From assembly GCF_049472675.1 (NCBI RefSeq), contig NZ_JAPNXM010000005.1:124001-188000 (forward strand): a stretch of 64,000 nucleotides of DNA. Direction: 5' to 3'. The notes under the pieces are model-generated. The model had not been told where the DNA came from. It saw only the letters and a program-made list of their open reading frames with translations, and did not search any database. Both the position numbers and the translations under genes were made by a program. Shown here piece by piece: positions 53,787-63,765 of the stretch (its first letter is position 1; each line of letters opens with the position of its first letter). This stretch comes from Deferribacter thermophilus. GTDB lineage: Bacteria > Chrysiogenota > Deferribacteres > Deferribacterales > Deferribacteraceae.

Positions 53787-54641
53787 TTAAACAATACCAA
53801 GTTTCCTCTCAAAAGATAATAATGTATTATATAACAACATAGCTATGGTCATTGGACCCACTCCACCTGGAACAGGTGTAATATATGAACATTTTTTACT
53901 CACATTTTCAAAGTCTACATCACCACAAACCTTATCACCTACTTTACAGATCCCTACATCAATAACAACTGCACCATCTTTTACCATATCTGCTGTTATT
54001 AAATTATGCTTACCAACAGCAGTAATTAAAATATCAGCCTTTAAAGTTTTTTCTTTCAGATTTTGTGTATATATATGACATACCTGTACAGTAGCATTCA
54101 TATTTAACAACATAGATGCAAGAGGCTTACCTGTTATATTACCCGCTCCAACTATCACTACATCTTTACCACAAACATCAATATCATACTCATTCAGAAG
54201 CTTCACCACACCAAGCGGTGTACATGGAGAAAATAATGGATTTCCTCTCACTAATCTACCATTGTTGTAAGGGTGAAAACCATCAACATCTTTATTATAA
54301 TCGATAGCTTCTAAAATTTCGAATTCATCAATTTGTTTTGGTAAAGGTAATTGAACCAGTATGCCATCAACCATTGGGTTTTCGTTCAACATTTTTATAA
54401 TATATATTAGCTCATCCTTTGTAACATTTTCATTCAGCCTGTGATTAATAGAGTATATCCCTGCCTCTTCACAAGCTTTTGTCTTCATCTCCACATAAAG
54501 CTTACTGGCTGGATTATTACCAACCAAAATGACAGCAAGACCAGGAACCTTGCCATACTTTTCTTTATACACCTGAACCTTTTTCTTAATCTCATCTCTA
54601 ATCTTTTGAGATAATGCTTTCCCATCAATTAATACTGCCAT
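53787..54641 (-). CDS. folD: Bifunctional methylenetetrahydrofolate dehydrogenase/cyclohydrolase FolD
   Basis: A 284-residue one-carbon enzyme that converts methylene- to formyl-tetrahydrofolate. It has the catalytic region VGNNPASKLYVEMKTKACEEAGI with the conserved Lys, ILVQLPLPKQID, KDVDGFHPYN and the NADP segment GAGNITGKPLASMLLN (usual GRSxIVGKP; the Arg-Ser is replaced by Ala-Gly). The C-terminal TPVPGGVGPMTIAML is standard. It lies one base downstream of gyrA. Confidence 0.95.
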   Translation of the reverse strand: MAVLIDGKALSQKIRDEIKKKVQVYKEKYGKVPGLAVILVGNNPASKLYVEMKTKACEEAGIYSINHRLNENVTKDELIYIIKMLNENPMVDGILVQLPLPKQIDEFEILEAIDYNKDVDGFHPYNNGRLVRGNPLFSPCTPLGVVKLLNEYDIDVCGKDVVIVGAGNITGKPLASMLLNMNATVQVCHIYTQNLKEKTLKADILITAVGKHNLITADMVKDGAVVIDVGICKVGDKVCGDVDFENVSKKCSYITPVPGGVGPMTIAMLLYNTLLSFERKLGIV

Positions 54642-54642
54642 A

Positions 54643-57051
54643 CTAATCCTCTCTTATAACATCAAATGATACTATTTCATCACTCAAACCCATAAGTCTT
54701 ACCCCTTGAGTATCTCTACCTAAAATAGGGATATCAGAAACAGATAATCTTATTACTTTAGATGATTTAGAAATAAGCATAACATCATCTTCAATTTTTA
54801 CCTGCCTTGCTCCCACAATTTCACCTGTTTTTTCAGTAACTTTTGACAGTTTTATACCTTTACCACCTCTTGATTGAACCCTATACTCTGTAACTAAAGT
54901 CAATTTTCCATACCCTTTTGCTGTAACAGCTAGTATTAAAGGATCACCCTTTACAGCTTCCATAGAAACTACACTATCATCTTTATCTAAAGTAATACCT
55001 CTCACTCCAGTGGCATTCCTACCCATATTTCTAACTTCAGAACTGTTAAATTGAATACATTTACCCTTTTTTGTAGAAATGAAAATTAAATCATTTTTAG
55101 ATATCAAGGAAACATCAACTATTTCATCACCCTCTCTTAATTTAATCGCAATTATCCCGCTTCTTCCACTACTGAAAGCATCCAAAGAGGTCTTCTTTAC
55201 CACGCCATCTTTTGTACACATAAAAACAAAATGTTCTCTATCGAATTCCTTAGTAGAAATCATTGCAGCAACTTTTTCATCACTATCTAAAGAAATGAGA
55301 TTTGCAATATATTTCCCTTTTGCATCCCTTGCTAACTCAGGTAATTCATAAACCTTTAAATAATGTATTTTCCCTTTGTTAGTAAAAAACATTAAAGTGG
55401 AGTGGTTTGTCGTAACAATTAAATCTTTAATAAAATCATCCTTAGAACTAATAGCACCAGCTTTACCTTTACCACCCCGTTTTTGTGATCTAAAATTAGT
55501 AAGTGGTGTTCTTTTTATAAAACCTTGATAAGACAAAGTAACAACCACTTCATCATCAGGTATTAAGTCTTCTATATTTATTTCTTCTGCATTACTAACT
55601 ATCTCTGTTCTTCTTTCATCACCATACTTATCTCTGATTTCTATAAGCTCATCTTTTATAATACCCATTAAAACATTTTCATTGTTTAATATTGATTTAT
55701 AAAATTCTATATTTTTTAATGTTTCCTGATATTCTTTCTTTAGCTTTTCAATCTCTAACCCTGTTAATCTCTGTAATTTCATATCTAAAATTGCTTGTGC
55801 TTGAGCTTCACTTAAATCATATTTTTCCATTAACTTCTCTTTGGCCTCATTTGCATTATGTGATGATTTTATCAATGCAACAACTTCATCAATATTTTCA
55901 ACCGCTTTTATTAAACCTTCTAAAATATGAAGTCTGTCTTCAGCTTTTTTCAATAAAAACTTTGTTCTTCTAATAACTACTACTTTTCTATGATCTAAAA
56001 ACTGCTCCAATAAATCTCTTAAAGTTAAAGTTTTAGGCTTATTGTTTACTATACCAACTAAGTTTATACCATAAGCTATTTCCATTTGAGTATTTTTATA
56101 AAGCTGATTTATTATTACATCAGAATTTTCACCCCTTTTAACCTCAATAACAACTCTAATACCATCCCTATCAGATTCATCCCTCAAATCAACAATACCT
56201 GTTATCTTCTTTTCACGGGCTAAATTAGCTATTTTTTCTATTAAGTTTGCCTTATTCACTTGGTACGGAATTTCTGTAATAACAAGCAATTCCTTGCCAG
56301 TTGTTGTTACTTCTTTCTTCACTCTTGCTCTAACCTTTATAACCCCTTTGCCAGTTTTATAGGCTTTTAAAATTTCATCCTTTCCATAAATTATACCGTA
56401 TGTGGGGAAATCAGGACCTTTAACAAATTTTAAAATATCATCATCTCTATAATCTTTATTATCAATCATATACACCAAAGCATTTATAACTTCTGTGAGG
56501 TTATGTGGAGGTATATTAGTAGCCATCCCCACAGCAATACCACTAGTTCCGTTTATCAGCATATTAGGTATTCTTGTTGGTAAAACAGCTGGCTCTTTTA
56601 AAGACCCATCATAATTAGGATTAAAATCCACAGTATCCTTATCAATATCTGCAAGCATCTCTTCAGCAATTTTAGTCATCCTAACTTCTGTATATCTCAT
56701 TGCAGCTGGAGAATCTCCATCAACTGAACCAAAATTTCCCTGACCATCTACCAATGGATATCTCATTGAAAAATCTTGAGCCATTCTAACAAGAGTATCA
56801 TAAACTGCAGAATCACCATGAGGGTGATATTTACCTATAACATCACCCACAATCCTTGCAGATTTTTTATAAGGTTTATTATGCAAAACACCCATTTCAT
56901 ACATTGCATATAAAACCCTTCTATGTACAGGTTTTAAACCATCCCGTACATCTGGCAGTGCCCTGCCTATAATTACACTCATTGCATAATCTAAATAACT
57001 TTCCTTTAATGATTCTTCGATATTGACTTCAATTACCCCTTTTTCTTTCAT
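54643..57051 (-). CDS. gyrA: DNA gyrase subunit A
   Basis: The breakage-reunion subunit of gyrase, 802 residues. The catalytic Tyr is in AAMRYTEVRMTKIAEEML near residue 122, and GDSAVYDTLVRMAQDFSMRYPLVDGQGNFGS is the QRDR region. The GyrA box is seen as QKRGGKGKAG, in place of QRRGGKG, which marks gyrase rather than topoisomerase IV. The C-terminal beta-pinwheel follows with no acidic tail extension. It is nine bases downstream of gyrB. Confidence 0.97.
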   Translation of the reverse strand: MKEKGVIEVNIEESLKESYLDYAMSVIIGRALPDVRDGLKPVHRRVLYAMYEMGVLHNKPYKKSARIVGDVIGKYHPHGDSAVYDTLVRMAQDFSMRYPLVDGQGNFGSVDGDSPAAMRYTEVRMTKIAEEMLADIDKDTVDFNPNYDGSLKEPAVLPTRIPNMLINGTSGIAVGMATNIPPHNLTEVINALVYMIDNKDYRDDDILKFVKGPDFPTYGIIYGKDEILKAYKTGKGVIKVRARVKKEVTTTGKELLVITEIPYQVNKANLIEKIANLAREKKITGIVDLRDESDRDGIRVVIEVKRGENSDVIINQLYKNTQMEIAYGINLVGIVNNKPKTLTLRDLLEQFLDHRKVVVIRRTKFLLKKAEDRLHILEGLIKAVENIDEVVALIKSSHNANEAKEKLMEKYDLSEAQAQAILDMKLQRLTGLEIEKLKKEYQETLKNIEFYKSILNNENVLMGIIKDELIEIRDKYGDERRTEIVSNAEEINIEDLIPDDEVVVTLSYQGFIKRTPLTNFRSQKRGGKGKAGAISSKDDFIKDLIVTTNHSTLMFFTNKGKIHYLKVYELPELARDAKGKYIANLISLDSDEKVAAMISTKEFDREHFVFMCTKDGVVKKTSLDAFSSGRSGIIAIKLREGDEIVDVSLISKNDLIFISTKKGKCIQFNSSEVRNMGRNATGVRGITLDKDDSVVSMEAVKGDPLILAVTAKGYGKLTLVTEYRVQSRGGKGIKLSKVTEKTGEIVGARQVKIEDDVMLISKSSKVIRLSVSDIPILGRDTQGVRLMGLSDEIVSFDVIRED

Positions 57052-57060
57052 CTGAACCTC

Positions 57061-59430
57061 TTAGATATCAAGATTTTTAACATTTAAAGCGTTTTCTTCA
57101 ATAAACTCTCTTCTTGGTGCTACTACATCACCCATTAATAAAGAAAACAGCTCATCAGCAGCCTCAGCATCTTCTATTTTCACTTTATATAAAACCCTCT
57201 TTTCTGGATCAACTGTAGTTTCCCACAATTGCTGAGGGTTCATCTCCCCCAAACCTTTATACCTTTGGACATAAACCCCTTTTAAACCTATCTCCTCCAA
57301 AGAGTTCATTAAATCATCATAAGTTTCAAATAATTTTAAAACACCATCTATTTTAACTTTAAAAGGTTTATTACCAAGAGGTTTTATTTTAAGATAATTC
57401 CTCCTCAACTCTCTAAATTCAGGGGAATCCACCAACTCACTATTTATCTCAATCTGCTCACTCCCTTTTTCTAATAAAACCTTATAATTACCTGTTTCAT
57501 CATTAAAATCGATGTAAAACTTATTATAATGGTTAATTACCCCTTTTTCCTTTAATTCTTCAAAAAAGGTTTCCATAAAAATCTTATCAGAAAAACTTTC
57601 TTTGTTTAAATTTTCAATAGAAGCAAGTGAATTGACTAATTCTCTTGTAAACCCCTTTTTCAAATATTTAGACCTGATACTGATATATCTTCTTAACCCC
57701 TTTAAAATAGATTTATAGGAATTTTTTGGTATATTTTCAAATTCTATATTTTCAATAATATTGCTAAAAATAAAATCTTCCATCTCTTTTTCATCATGTA
57801 TATATTTTTCCATTTTACCTTTTTTTACTTTATATAAAGGTGGTCTAGCTATATAAAGATAACCCCTTTCTATAACTTCTCTCATATATCGATAGAAAAA
57901 TGTCAATAACAATGTAGTAATATGAGCACCATCAACATCAGCATCAGTCATAATAATTATCTTTTTATACCTAATCTTGTTAATATCAAAATTTTTATGA
58001 CCAATACCTGTACCTAATGCCGTTACCATAGCTTTGATTTCATCGTTTGATAATATCTTATCAAAACGAGCTTTCTCAACATTTATAATCTTACCTTTTA
58101 ATGGCAGAATAGCTTGAAATCTCCTATCTCTGCACTGTTTAGCTGAACCACCTGCAGAATCCCCTTCAACTATAAAAAGTTCTGCCTTGTCTGGGTCTTT
58201 TTCTTGGCAATCAGCCAATTTACCAGGTAGAGTAGATATCTCAAGAGCATTCTTTCTTCTGGTTAATTCCTTAGCTTTTCTTGCAGCTTCTCTGGCTCTA
58301 TATGCCTGAAGTGCTTTATCTAATATTATTTTTGCATAATCTATATTTTTTTCAAAAAAATCTGGTAGTTGCGAATTAAGTACATTTTCAACTGCTGTTT
58401 TTGCTATGGTTGAACCCAACTTACCTTTTGTCTGCCCTTCAAAAATAGGATCATGTAATTTTACAGAGATTACAGCAGATATCCCTTCTCTTATATCGTC
58501 TCCAGTTAAATTTACCTTTTGTTTTAATAAGTTATTTTTTGTTATAAATGTATTAAAAATCCTTGTATAGGCGTTTTTAAATCCTACTTCATGTGTACCA
58601 CCTTCGTGTGTGAATATATTATTAACAAAGGATAAAATCTGTTCGTTGTAGCCATCGTTGTATGTAAAGGCAATTTCCACCAGAACATCTTCATATTTAC
58701 CTGTAATAAAAACTGGTTCTTTTAAAAGTGTATTCTTTGTTTTATTTAAATATTTTACATAACTTACAATACCGCCTTCAGCATAAAATTCCTGTGTTTT
58801 GTCAACCCTTTCATCTATAAAAATAATTTTAACACCTGGATTTAAATAAGCTAATTCTCTAAACCTTTTCTGTAGGATATCGTGAGAGAAATCTAATTCT
58901 TCAAAAATTTCTCCGTCAGGTTTAAATCTTATTTTAGTTCCTGTTTTATTAGTTTTACCTATCTTTTCAAGTTTTGTAACTGGCTTACCTTTTTCGTATC
59001 GCTGAAAAAATACTCCACCATCCCTTTTAACTGTTACTTCAAGGTATTCACTTAGTGCATTAACGACCGATACACCTACACCGTGAAGACCTCCCGAAGC
59101 ATAATAAGCACCTTTTTCAAATTTACCACCAGCATGTAAGGTAGTCATAACAACTTCTACTGTAGGCTTTTTGGCTGTAGGATGTAGACCAACAGGGATA
59201 CCTCTACCATCATCTTCAATTGTTACACTGTTGTCTATATGGATAGTTATTTTTATATTTTTACAAAACCCTACAGTTGCTTCATCGATAGAATTGTCAA
59301 CAACTTCATATATGAGGTGATGCAACCCCCTTTGATCAACTGAACCTATATACATCCCTGGCCTTTGTCTTACGGCCTGAAGACCTTCTAAAACCTTAAT
59401 ACTTTCTTCACTATAACTGTTTTTACTCAT
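57061..59430 (-). CDS. gyrB: DNA gyrase subunit B
   Basis: The ATPase subunit, 789 residues. The GHKL ATP site is seen in EVVDNSIDEA, DDGRGIP and GGLHGVGVSVVNALS; TOPRIM motifs are EGDSAGG and DADVDGAHI. QTKGKLGS is the K-loop. A ~165-residue insert between the TOPRIM and tail parts is of the type seen in Gram-negative GyrB, with the tail motif YVQRYKGLGEMNPQQLWET. It overlaps recF by eight bases. Confidence 0.97.
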   Translation of the reverse strand: MSKNSYSEESIKVLEGLQAVRQRPGMYIGSVDQRGLHHLIYEVVDNSIDEATVGFCKNIKITIHIDNSVTIEDDGRGIPVGLHPTAKKPTVEVVMTTLHAGGKFEKGAYYASGGLHGVGVSVVNALSEYLEVTVKRDGGVFFQRYEKGKPVTKLEKIGKTNKTGTKIRFKPDGEIFEELDFSHDILQKRFRELAYLNPGVKIIFIDERVDKTQEFYAEGGIVSYVKYLNKTKNTLLKEPVFITGKYEDVLVEIAFTYNDGYNEQILSFVNNIFTHEGGTHEVGFKNAYTRIFNTFITKNNLLKQKVNLTGDDIREGISAVISVKLHDPIFEGQTKGKLGSTIAKTAVENVLNSQLPDFFEKNIDYAKIILDKALQAYRAREAARKAKELTRRKNALEISTLPGKLADCQEKDPDKAELFIVEGDSAGGSAKQCRDRRFQAILPLKGKIINVEKARFDKILSNDEIKAMVTALGTGIGHKNFDINKIRYKKIIIMTDADVDGAHITTLLLTFFYRYMREVIERGYLYIARPPLYKVKKGKMEKYIHDEKEMEDFIFSNIIENIEFENIPKNSYKSILKGLRRYISIRSKYLKKGFTRELVNSLASIENLNKESFSDKIFMETFFEELKEKGVINHYNKFYIDFNDETGNYKVLLEKGSEQIEINSELVDSPEFRELRRNYLKIKPLGNKPFKVKIDGVLKLFETYDDLMNSLEEIGLKGVYVQRYKGLGEMNPQQLWETTVDPEKRVLYKVKIEDAEAADELFSLLMGDVVAPRREFIEENALNVKNLDI

Positions 59431-60427
59431 TTTGCTCCCTTATCGAAATAATATTTATATCACTATTGTTTAAGTATCTACTTTCCACTCCGGTTATTAT
59501 AATTTGATTTTTGGAAAAAACTTCATAAAATGTTTTAACTTTCTTTTCATCCAAACCTGTTTCAAAATCATCTAAAAGAAGTATTATATCATCTTTTAAA
59601 TTTTCTTCAATAACTTTGAGTAAACAGTAAATAGAGTAAATGGATAGCTCCTTTTTTTGACCATAGGATAGGAAATTTTCAATATTCGTATTGGTTTTAC
59701 TTATGTATAATTTTTGTGAGTGTAGTGTTAGAAAAAGTTTTTTTTTACTATTTTCCATATTTAATAGTTTTGCTATATCAGGTTTTATCAATTTAAATTC
59801 TATGTTTTTAATTGGTGTTAATTCTTTTAACATTTTATTAATGGTATTAATTACATCTAACCTTTTTGTATAGATATTATCGTATAATTCTATTATTAGC
59901 TCATTTATTGTATTAAAAAGTTTTCTGTTATTTTTCTCTAATAAAGCTTTTTTGTGTTTGAGGAGTTTATTAAATTTTTGTAGTTTTATTTTATACTCTT
60001 TATCTAGTATAATTATTGTTTTGTCAATCAATGAGATTTTGTTTTTATTTAGTTTGTCGGTTAGTCCTTCATGATAAGGGGAGTGTATAATTATAGGAAA
60101 ATTTGTTGCTATTTCATAAAGGTTTTTTATTCGTTTTCCATTATGTAGATGCACCTTATTTGAATTTGAATAATGATAATAAAAATTATTATTCAAATTG
60201 TCTTTTAGGATATGAGTTTTTACGGTAAATGATTTACAATTAAATCTTATTAATTCTGATGGTTTTGGAGTCCTAAAGCTCTTTCTATAAAAAGAGGTAT
60301 AAATTGACTCTATTATTGTAGTTTTTCCCGAGCCGTTTGAACCGATTATGTAGTTTTTTTTATCAAATTTTAACCTAAATTTTTCAAAATTTCTGAAATT
60401 TACAATATTAACTTCATCTATAAACAT
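59423..60427 (-). CDS. recF: DNA replication and repair protein RecF
   Basis: SMC-like ATPase that loads RecA at gaps. The 334-residue protein has Walker A GSNGSGKTT (residues about 33-41), an alpha-helical arm and the C-terminal signature SYGQKKELSIYSI with Walker B ILLLDDFETGLDEKK. It is somewhat shorter than the ~360 usual. It starts within the dnaN stop (TAATG). Confidence 0.93.
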   Translation of the reverse strand: MFIDEVNIVNFRNFEKFRLKFDKKNYIIGSNGSGKTTIIESIYTSFYRKSFRTPKPSELIRFNCKSFTVKTHILKDNLNNNFYYHYSNSNKVHLHNGKRIKNLYEIATNFPIIIHSPYHEGLTDKLNKNKISLIDKTIIILDKEYKIKLQKFNKLLKHKKALLEKNNRKLFNTINELIIELYDNIYTKRLDVINTINKMLKELTPIKNIEFKLIKPDIAKLLNMENSKKKLFLTLHSQKLYISKTNTNIENFLSYGQKKELSIYSIYCLLKVIEENLKDDIILLLDDFETGLDEKKVKTFYEVFSKNQIIITGVESRYLNNSDINIISIREQNE

Positions 60428-61536
60428 TAAATTCGTCGTTCAATTGATATAGGTGTAAGTAAATACTTATACCAGTTTTCATGAGGAAAAAATAGTACTG
60501 GATTTTTTCTGCCAATCATTTTCATAGTGAAGTATTCTGTGTCGATGTGGTTAATCACTTCAATTACATGTTTTGTATTTAAAATTATTTCTATAGGTTC
60601 ACCTTCATGATTAATCCCTTCTATAGATTCATAACCTTGTCCATATTCCGTTTCTAAACTGTAAATATCTAATTTCCCATTGTTGAAAGAAAAAACTGCG
60701 GCATGAGTAATATCACTTGTTAATGTGGAAACCCTTTTTACTGAGTTAAGAAAGCTTTCTCTATGTATTGTTGCTGTTATTTTTGGTTGGATATCAAAAA
60801 GTTTACCTAAACTTTGAATATATTTATCAATAAGTTTTGTGTATATTGTGATATTTTTTATTTTAAATAATGCTTGCTTTTTGTCTGTTTCAATTTCAAC
60901 ATATTCACTGTAATCTAATAGTTTGATAAGTTCAGATATTGTTTTCTTTGGAATGTTTATTGTGAATTCATCTGAAAATTCTTCATCAAAGTTTGATTCT
61001 GCTATTGCAATTTTTTGAAAGTCTGCTGCTGAGATTTCTATTTTATTACCAAATACTTTTAAATGACCACCAGTATATTCTATTTTTGAATGATCATTTG
61101 ATATACAAAAATTTATTTTTTCTAACAATGATTTAAAAATATCAGATTTTAGTCTTATGAAGTATTCAGGAACGATTTCACTTACTGTAGGAAAATATTC
61201 TGGAGATATAGTTGATAAGGTAAATAAGGATTTCCCAGATTTTAATACAAGCTTTGAACCTGTAAACTCAGCGTCAATTATACTACCATCTGGTAGTTCT
61301 TTTAAAATTTCTAGTAGTTTTTTTGCTGGAACAGTTGTTGTACCTGTTTCTAAGACTTCTATTTTTGTTTTACCTGTAAATGCATTTTGTAAGTTTGTGG
61401 ATTTGATTGTTAGTGTGTTGTCTTCAGTTTCTAAGTATAAATTTTGTAATATTGTATTTATATTTTTTGATGTGGTAAAATTGTTTGCATGCTGAACGAG
61501 TTCTTGTAAGGAATTTTTAACGCATTTGAATTTCAT
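60427..61536 (-). CDS. dnaN: DNA polymerase III beta subunit (sliding clamp)
   Basis: The replication clamp, 369 residues in three repeated domains. Family segments are MKFKCVKNSLQELVQHA at the start, GTTTVPAKKLLEILKELPDG and the C-terminal MKMIGRKNPVLFFP with the final Arg-rich end. An AGGAG site lies seven bases before the ATG. It opens the dnaN-recF-gyrB-gyrA unit, which diverges from the dnaA side of the window. Confidence 0.96.
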   Translation of the reverse strand: MKFKCVKNSLQELVQHANNFTTSKNINTILQNLYLETEDNTLTIKSTNLQNAFTGKTKIEVLETGTTTVPAKKLLEILKELPDGSIIDAEFTGSKLVLKSGKSLFTLSTISPEYFPTVSEIVPEYFIRLKSDIFKSLLEKINFCISNDHSKIEYTGGHLKVFGNKIEISAADFQKIAIAESNFDEEFSDEFTINIPKKTISELIKLLDYSEYVEIETDKKQALFKIKNITIYTKLIDKYIQSLGKLFDIQPKITATIHRESFLNSVKRVSTLTSDITHAAVFSFNNGKLDIYSLETEYGQGYESIEGINHEGEPIEIILNTKHVIEVINHIDTEYFTMKMIGRKNPVLFFPHENWYKYLLTPISIERRI

Positions 61537-61756
61537 TATATTACTCCTATAAGTTCTTAAGTTAGTAATAATAGTAATACAGTAATTTGGAAATGTTTAC
61601 AAGTAAAAATTTCTTATATTTTAAAGTGTGTTATATTGAAATAACAATGTTTATATTTATATTTTACTTGTTTAAAAAATTGAGCTTTTAAACATTAAAT
61701 CCTAATATCTTTTTTTTAAACTGGTTTTAAACATTTAAATAACATTAATTTGTTAA
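61537..61756. other. Very AT-rich intergenic region, candidate origin segment
   Basis: The 220 bases between dnaN and the SDR gene hold no ORF I can support. They contain an inverted repeat (ACAAGTAAAA at 61599-61608 with TTTTACTTGT at 61662-61671), a short GTTAT/ATAAC hairpin at 61630-61645 and a repeated TTTTAAACATT. A weak minus-strand promoter for dnaN is possible (TTGTAA, 17 bases, TATTAC). No consensus DnaA box is present. Because gene orientation changes just to the right and dnaN borders it, this is a candidate unwinding region, but unproven. Confidence 0.35.
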
Positions 61757-62506
61757 TTAAAATGGATACTCTGTTAATCCTCCATCAACCACTAGTGTTG
61801 TTCCTGTAATGTATGATGCTTCATCTGATAATAAAAAATATGCAGCATTGGCAAATTCTTCAGTATCTGCTATTCTGTTGGCTGGTATTTGAGAGGCTAA
61901 GCTTTTATAAACCTCATCATAAGATTTATTTTCTGATTTCATCTTTTCTTTAATTAGATATTCAACCCTTTCAGTTAGAGTGTAACCAGGAGCAATAGTA
62001 TTAACAGTTATATTGTATGGTGCTACTTTTTTGGATAGAGACTTCACAAAGCTTGTTATTGCAGCTCTTAAACAGTTCGAAATAATTAAGTTATCTATAG
62101 GTTTTTTTACTGATACACTAGTAATAACCAATATTCTACCAAATTTCTTTTCAATCATAAGTTTTGCAGCTTCTTCCATTATTAAAATAGGGTGTAAAAA
62201 TATTGAATCAAAGTGTAATTTCCAGTCGTTTTCTGTAATTTCAAAAACTGATCCAGCCTTTGGTCCAGGAGAATTGATAACTAAAATATCAAATTTTTCA
62301 TCTTTTATAATATTCAACAAGTTTTCAACATCTTCTTTGTTAAATATATCACATTTTATCGGCACACTTAAATTGTTATCAATATTTTTATTTTTTAAAT
62401 CTTTAGATGTTGTCCAGAAAGTTTTTATCCCATTTTCCACAAGTTTGTCTACCACAGCTTTTCCAAGCCCTTTACTACCTGATGTGACTAATGCTTTTTT
62501 ATTCAT
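61757..62506 (-). CDS. Short-chain dehydrogenase/reductase, atypical active site
   Basis: A 249-residue Rossmann-fold SDR with the cofactor motif TSGSKGLG (residues 8-15), NSPG in place of NNAG (78-81), and a C-terminal ASYITGTTLVVDGG as in FabG-like enzymes. The catalytic Ser is probably Ser130, but the expected Y-x3-K thirteen residues on is SNCLR (143-147): both Tyr and Lys are missing. Similar 'LSN-R' SDR variants exist, whose activity is unclear. It is convergent with nothing and diverges from the threonine dehydratase gene over 59 bases. The substrate is unknown. Confidence 0.82.
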   Translation of the reverse strand: MNKKALVTSGSKGLGKAVVDKLVENGIKTFWTTSKDLKNKNIDNNLSVPIKCDIFNKEDVENLLNIIKDEKFDILVINSPGPKAGSVFEITENDWKLHFDSIFLHPILIMEEAAKLMIEKKFGRILVITSVSVKKPIDNLIISNCLRAAITSFVKSLSKKVAPYNITVNTIAPGYTLTERVEYLIKEKMKSENKSYDEVYKSLASQIPANRIADTEEFANAAYFLLSDEASYITGTTLVVDGGLTEYPF

Positions 62507-62529
62507 AACATTTCTCTCCTCAAATTTAA

Positions 62530-62557
62530 TTGACTATTATTTCTCATCATGTATAAA
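62530..62557 (+). promoter_or_regulatory. Predicted promoter of the ilvA-dnaA unit (leaderless)
   Basis: TTGACT (62530-62535), a 16-base spacer and TATAAA (62552-62557) end eight bases before the ATG at 62566. No ribosome-binding site lies between, so transcription would begin at or just before the start codon. As dnaA overlaps the end of this gene, the promoter may also drive dnaA. Confidence 0.55.
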
Positions 62558-62565
62558 AATATATT

Positions 62566-63765
62566 ATGTACACAGAAATAATCAACGCTTATGATAGAAT
62601 AAAAAATTATATAAAGAATATCCCTCTTTACTATTCAAATATTTTTAGTGAATTAAAAGGTGGGGATATTTATTTAAAACTTGAAAACCTCCAAAGAACA
62701 GGATCTTTCAAGATAAGAGGCGCTTTAAATTGTATGCTTAAGAATAAAGATAAATGTAAAAATGGTGTTGTAGCAGCTTCAGCTGGTAATCACGCTCAGG
62801 GTGTTGCTTTTGGCGCTAAATTAATAGGGATTAATGCAACAATAGTTATGCCTGAAATTACTCCTTTAATAAAGGTTGTTAATACATCAAAATATGGTGC
62901 GAAAGTTGTTTTACATGGGAAAAATTATGATGAAGCTTATAATAAAGCTGTTGAAATAGCAGAAAATGAAGGTTTGTATCTCATTCACCCTTTTGACGAT
63001 TTAGATGTCATTGCAGGCCAAGGTACAATAGCTCATGAAATATATATGGAAGGTCTAGAAATAGATCAGATTTTAGTTCCAATTGGTGGTGGGGGATTAA
63101 TATCAGGTATCGCTTCTTATTTTAAGTATGTCAAACCAGAAGTAAAGGTTTATGGTATTCAAGCAGATAGTGCAGCAGGCATGTATTATTCACACTTGAG
63201 AAAAAGGGTTGTTACACTGACTTCCTCAACAACTATTGCAGAAGGGATAGCTGTCAAACGAGTGGGTGATAAGACATTTGAGTTTTGTGAAAATTATGTG
63301 GATGATGTTTTGACTGTTACAGATGATGAAATTGCTTACGCTATTTTACAGTTAATTGAGCAGTCAAAATTAGTTGTAGAAGGTGCTGGAGCTGTAGGTA
63401 TTGCTGCAATCCTTCAAAATAAAATTGAGGTAAAGAATAAGAAAACTGCGGTTGTTATTTCTGGTGGAAATATCGATGTAAATCTTATTTCAAGAATTAT
63501 AAATAAGGGGATGGTAACTACAGGTAGATTTTGTCAGATAATTGTTAATGTAAAAGATGTACCAGGTTCACTGGCAACAGTTACATCTGTAGTAGCTAAG
63601 TTACAGGCAAATATCCTTGATATCAAGCATCACAGATTTGATGCAAACTTACCTGTAAACTATACAAAAGTTATTTTAGATCTTGAAACTAAAGGGTTTG
63701 AACACATAGAAGAGATAGTATCAGAGTTGAATAAGAAAGGATTTGAGGCAAAGATAAATGGGTAG
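62566..63765 (+). CDS. ilvA: Threonine dehydratase (ammonia-lyase) with ACT domain
   Basis: A PLP enzyme converting threonine to 2-oxobutyrate for isoleucine synthesis. The 399-residue protein has the PLP lysine in LQRTGSFKIRGALN, the AASAGNHAQGVAFGA loop, the glycine-rich VPIGGGGLISG and, near the end, a single ACT domain (VKDVPGSLATVTSVVAKLQANILDIKHHR). This is the shorter, ~400-residue type (YP/TdcB-like with ACT), and the symbol is a functional guess. The 3' end overlaps the dnaA start by eight bases, an unusual partner for dnaA. Confidence 0.88.
   Translation: MYTEIINAYDRIKNYIKNIPLYYSNIFSELKGGDIYLKLENLQRTGSFKIRGALNCMLKNKDKCKNGVVAASAGNHAQGVAFGAKLIGINATIVMPEITPLIKVVNTSKYGAKVVLHGKNYDEAYNKAVEIAENEGLYLIHPFDDLDVIAGQGTIAHEIYMEGLEIDQILVPIGGGGLISGIASYFKYVKPEVKVYGIQADSAAGMYYSHLRKRVVTLTSSTTIAEGIAVKRVGDKTFEFCENYVDDVLTVTDDEIAYAILQLIEQSKLVVEGAGAVGIAAILQNKIEVKNKKTAVVISGGNIDVNLISRIINKGMVTTGRFCQIIVNVKDVPGSLATVTSVVAKLQANILDIKHHRFDANLPVNYTKVILDLETKGFEHIEEIVSELNKKGFEAKING

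Noticed and set aside
53785..53812. Upstream TTG start for mnmE
   Set aside because: The extra residues come from folD sequence and precede the family's conserved MDTIVAPITP start.
62433..63194. DnaA-box-like sequences TTTTCCACA (62433) and TTATTCACA (63186)
   Set aside because: Both fit the loose TTWTNCACA pattern but lie inside genes, 750 bases apart; a rough chance estimate for this base composition gives about one such match in the stretch.
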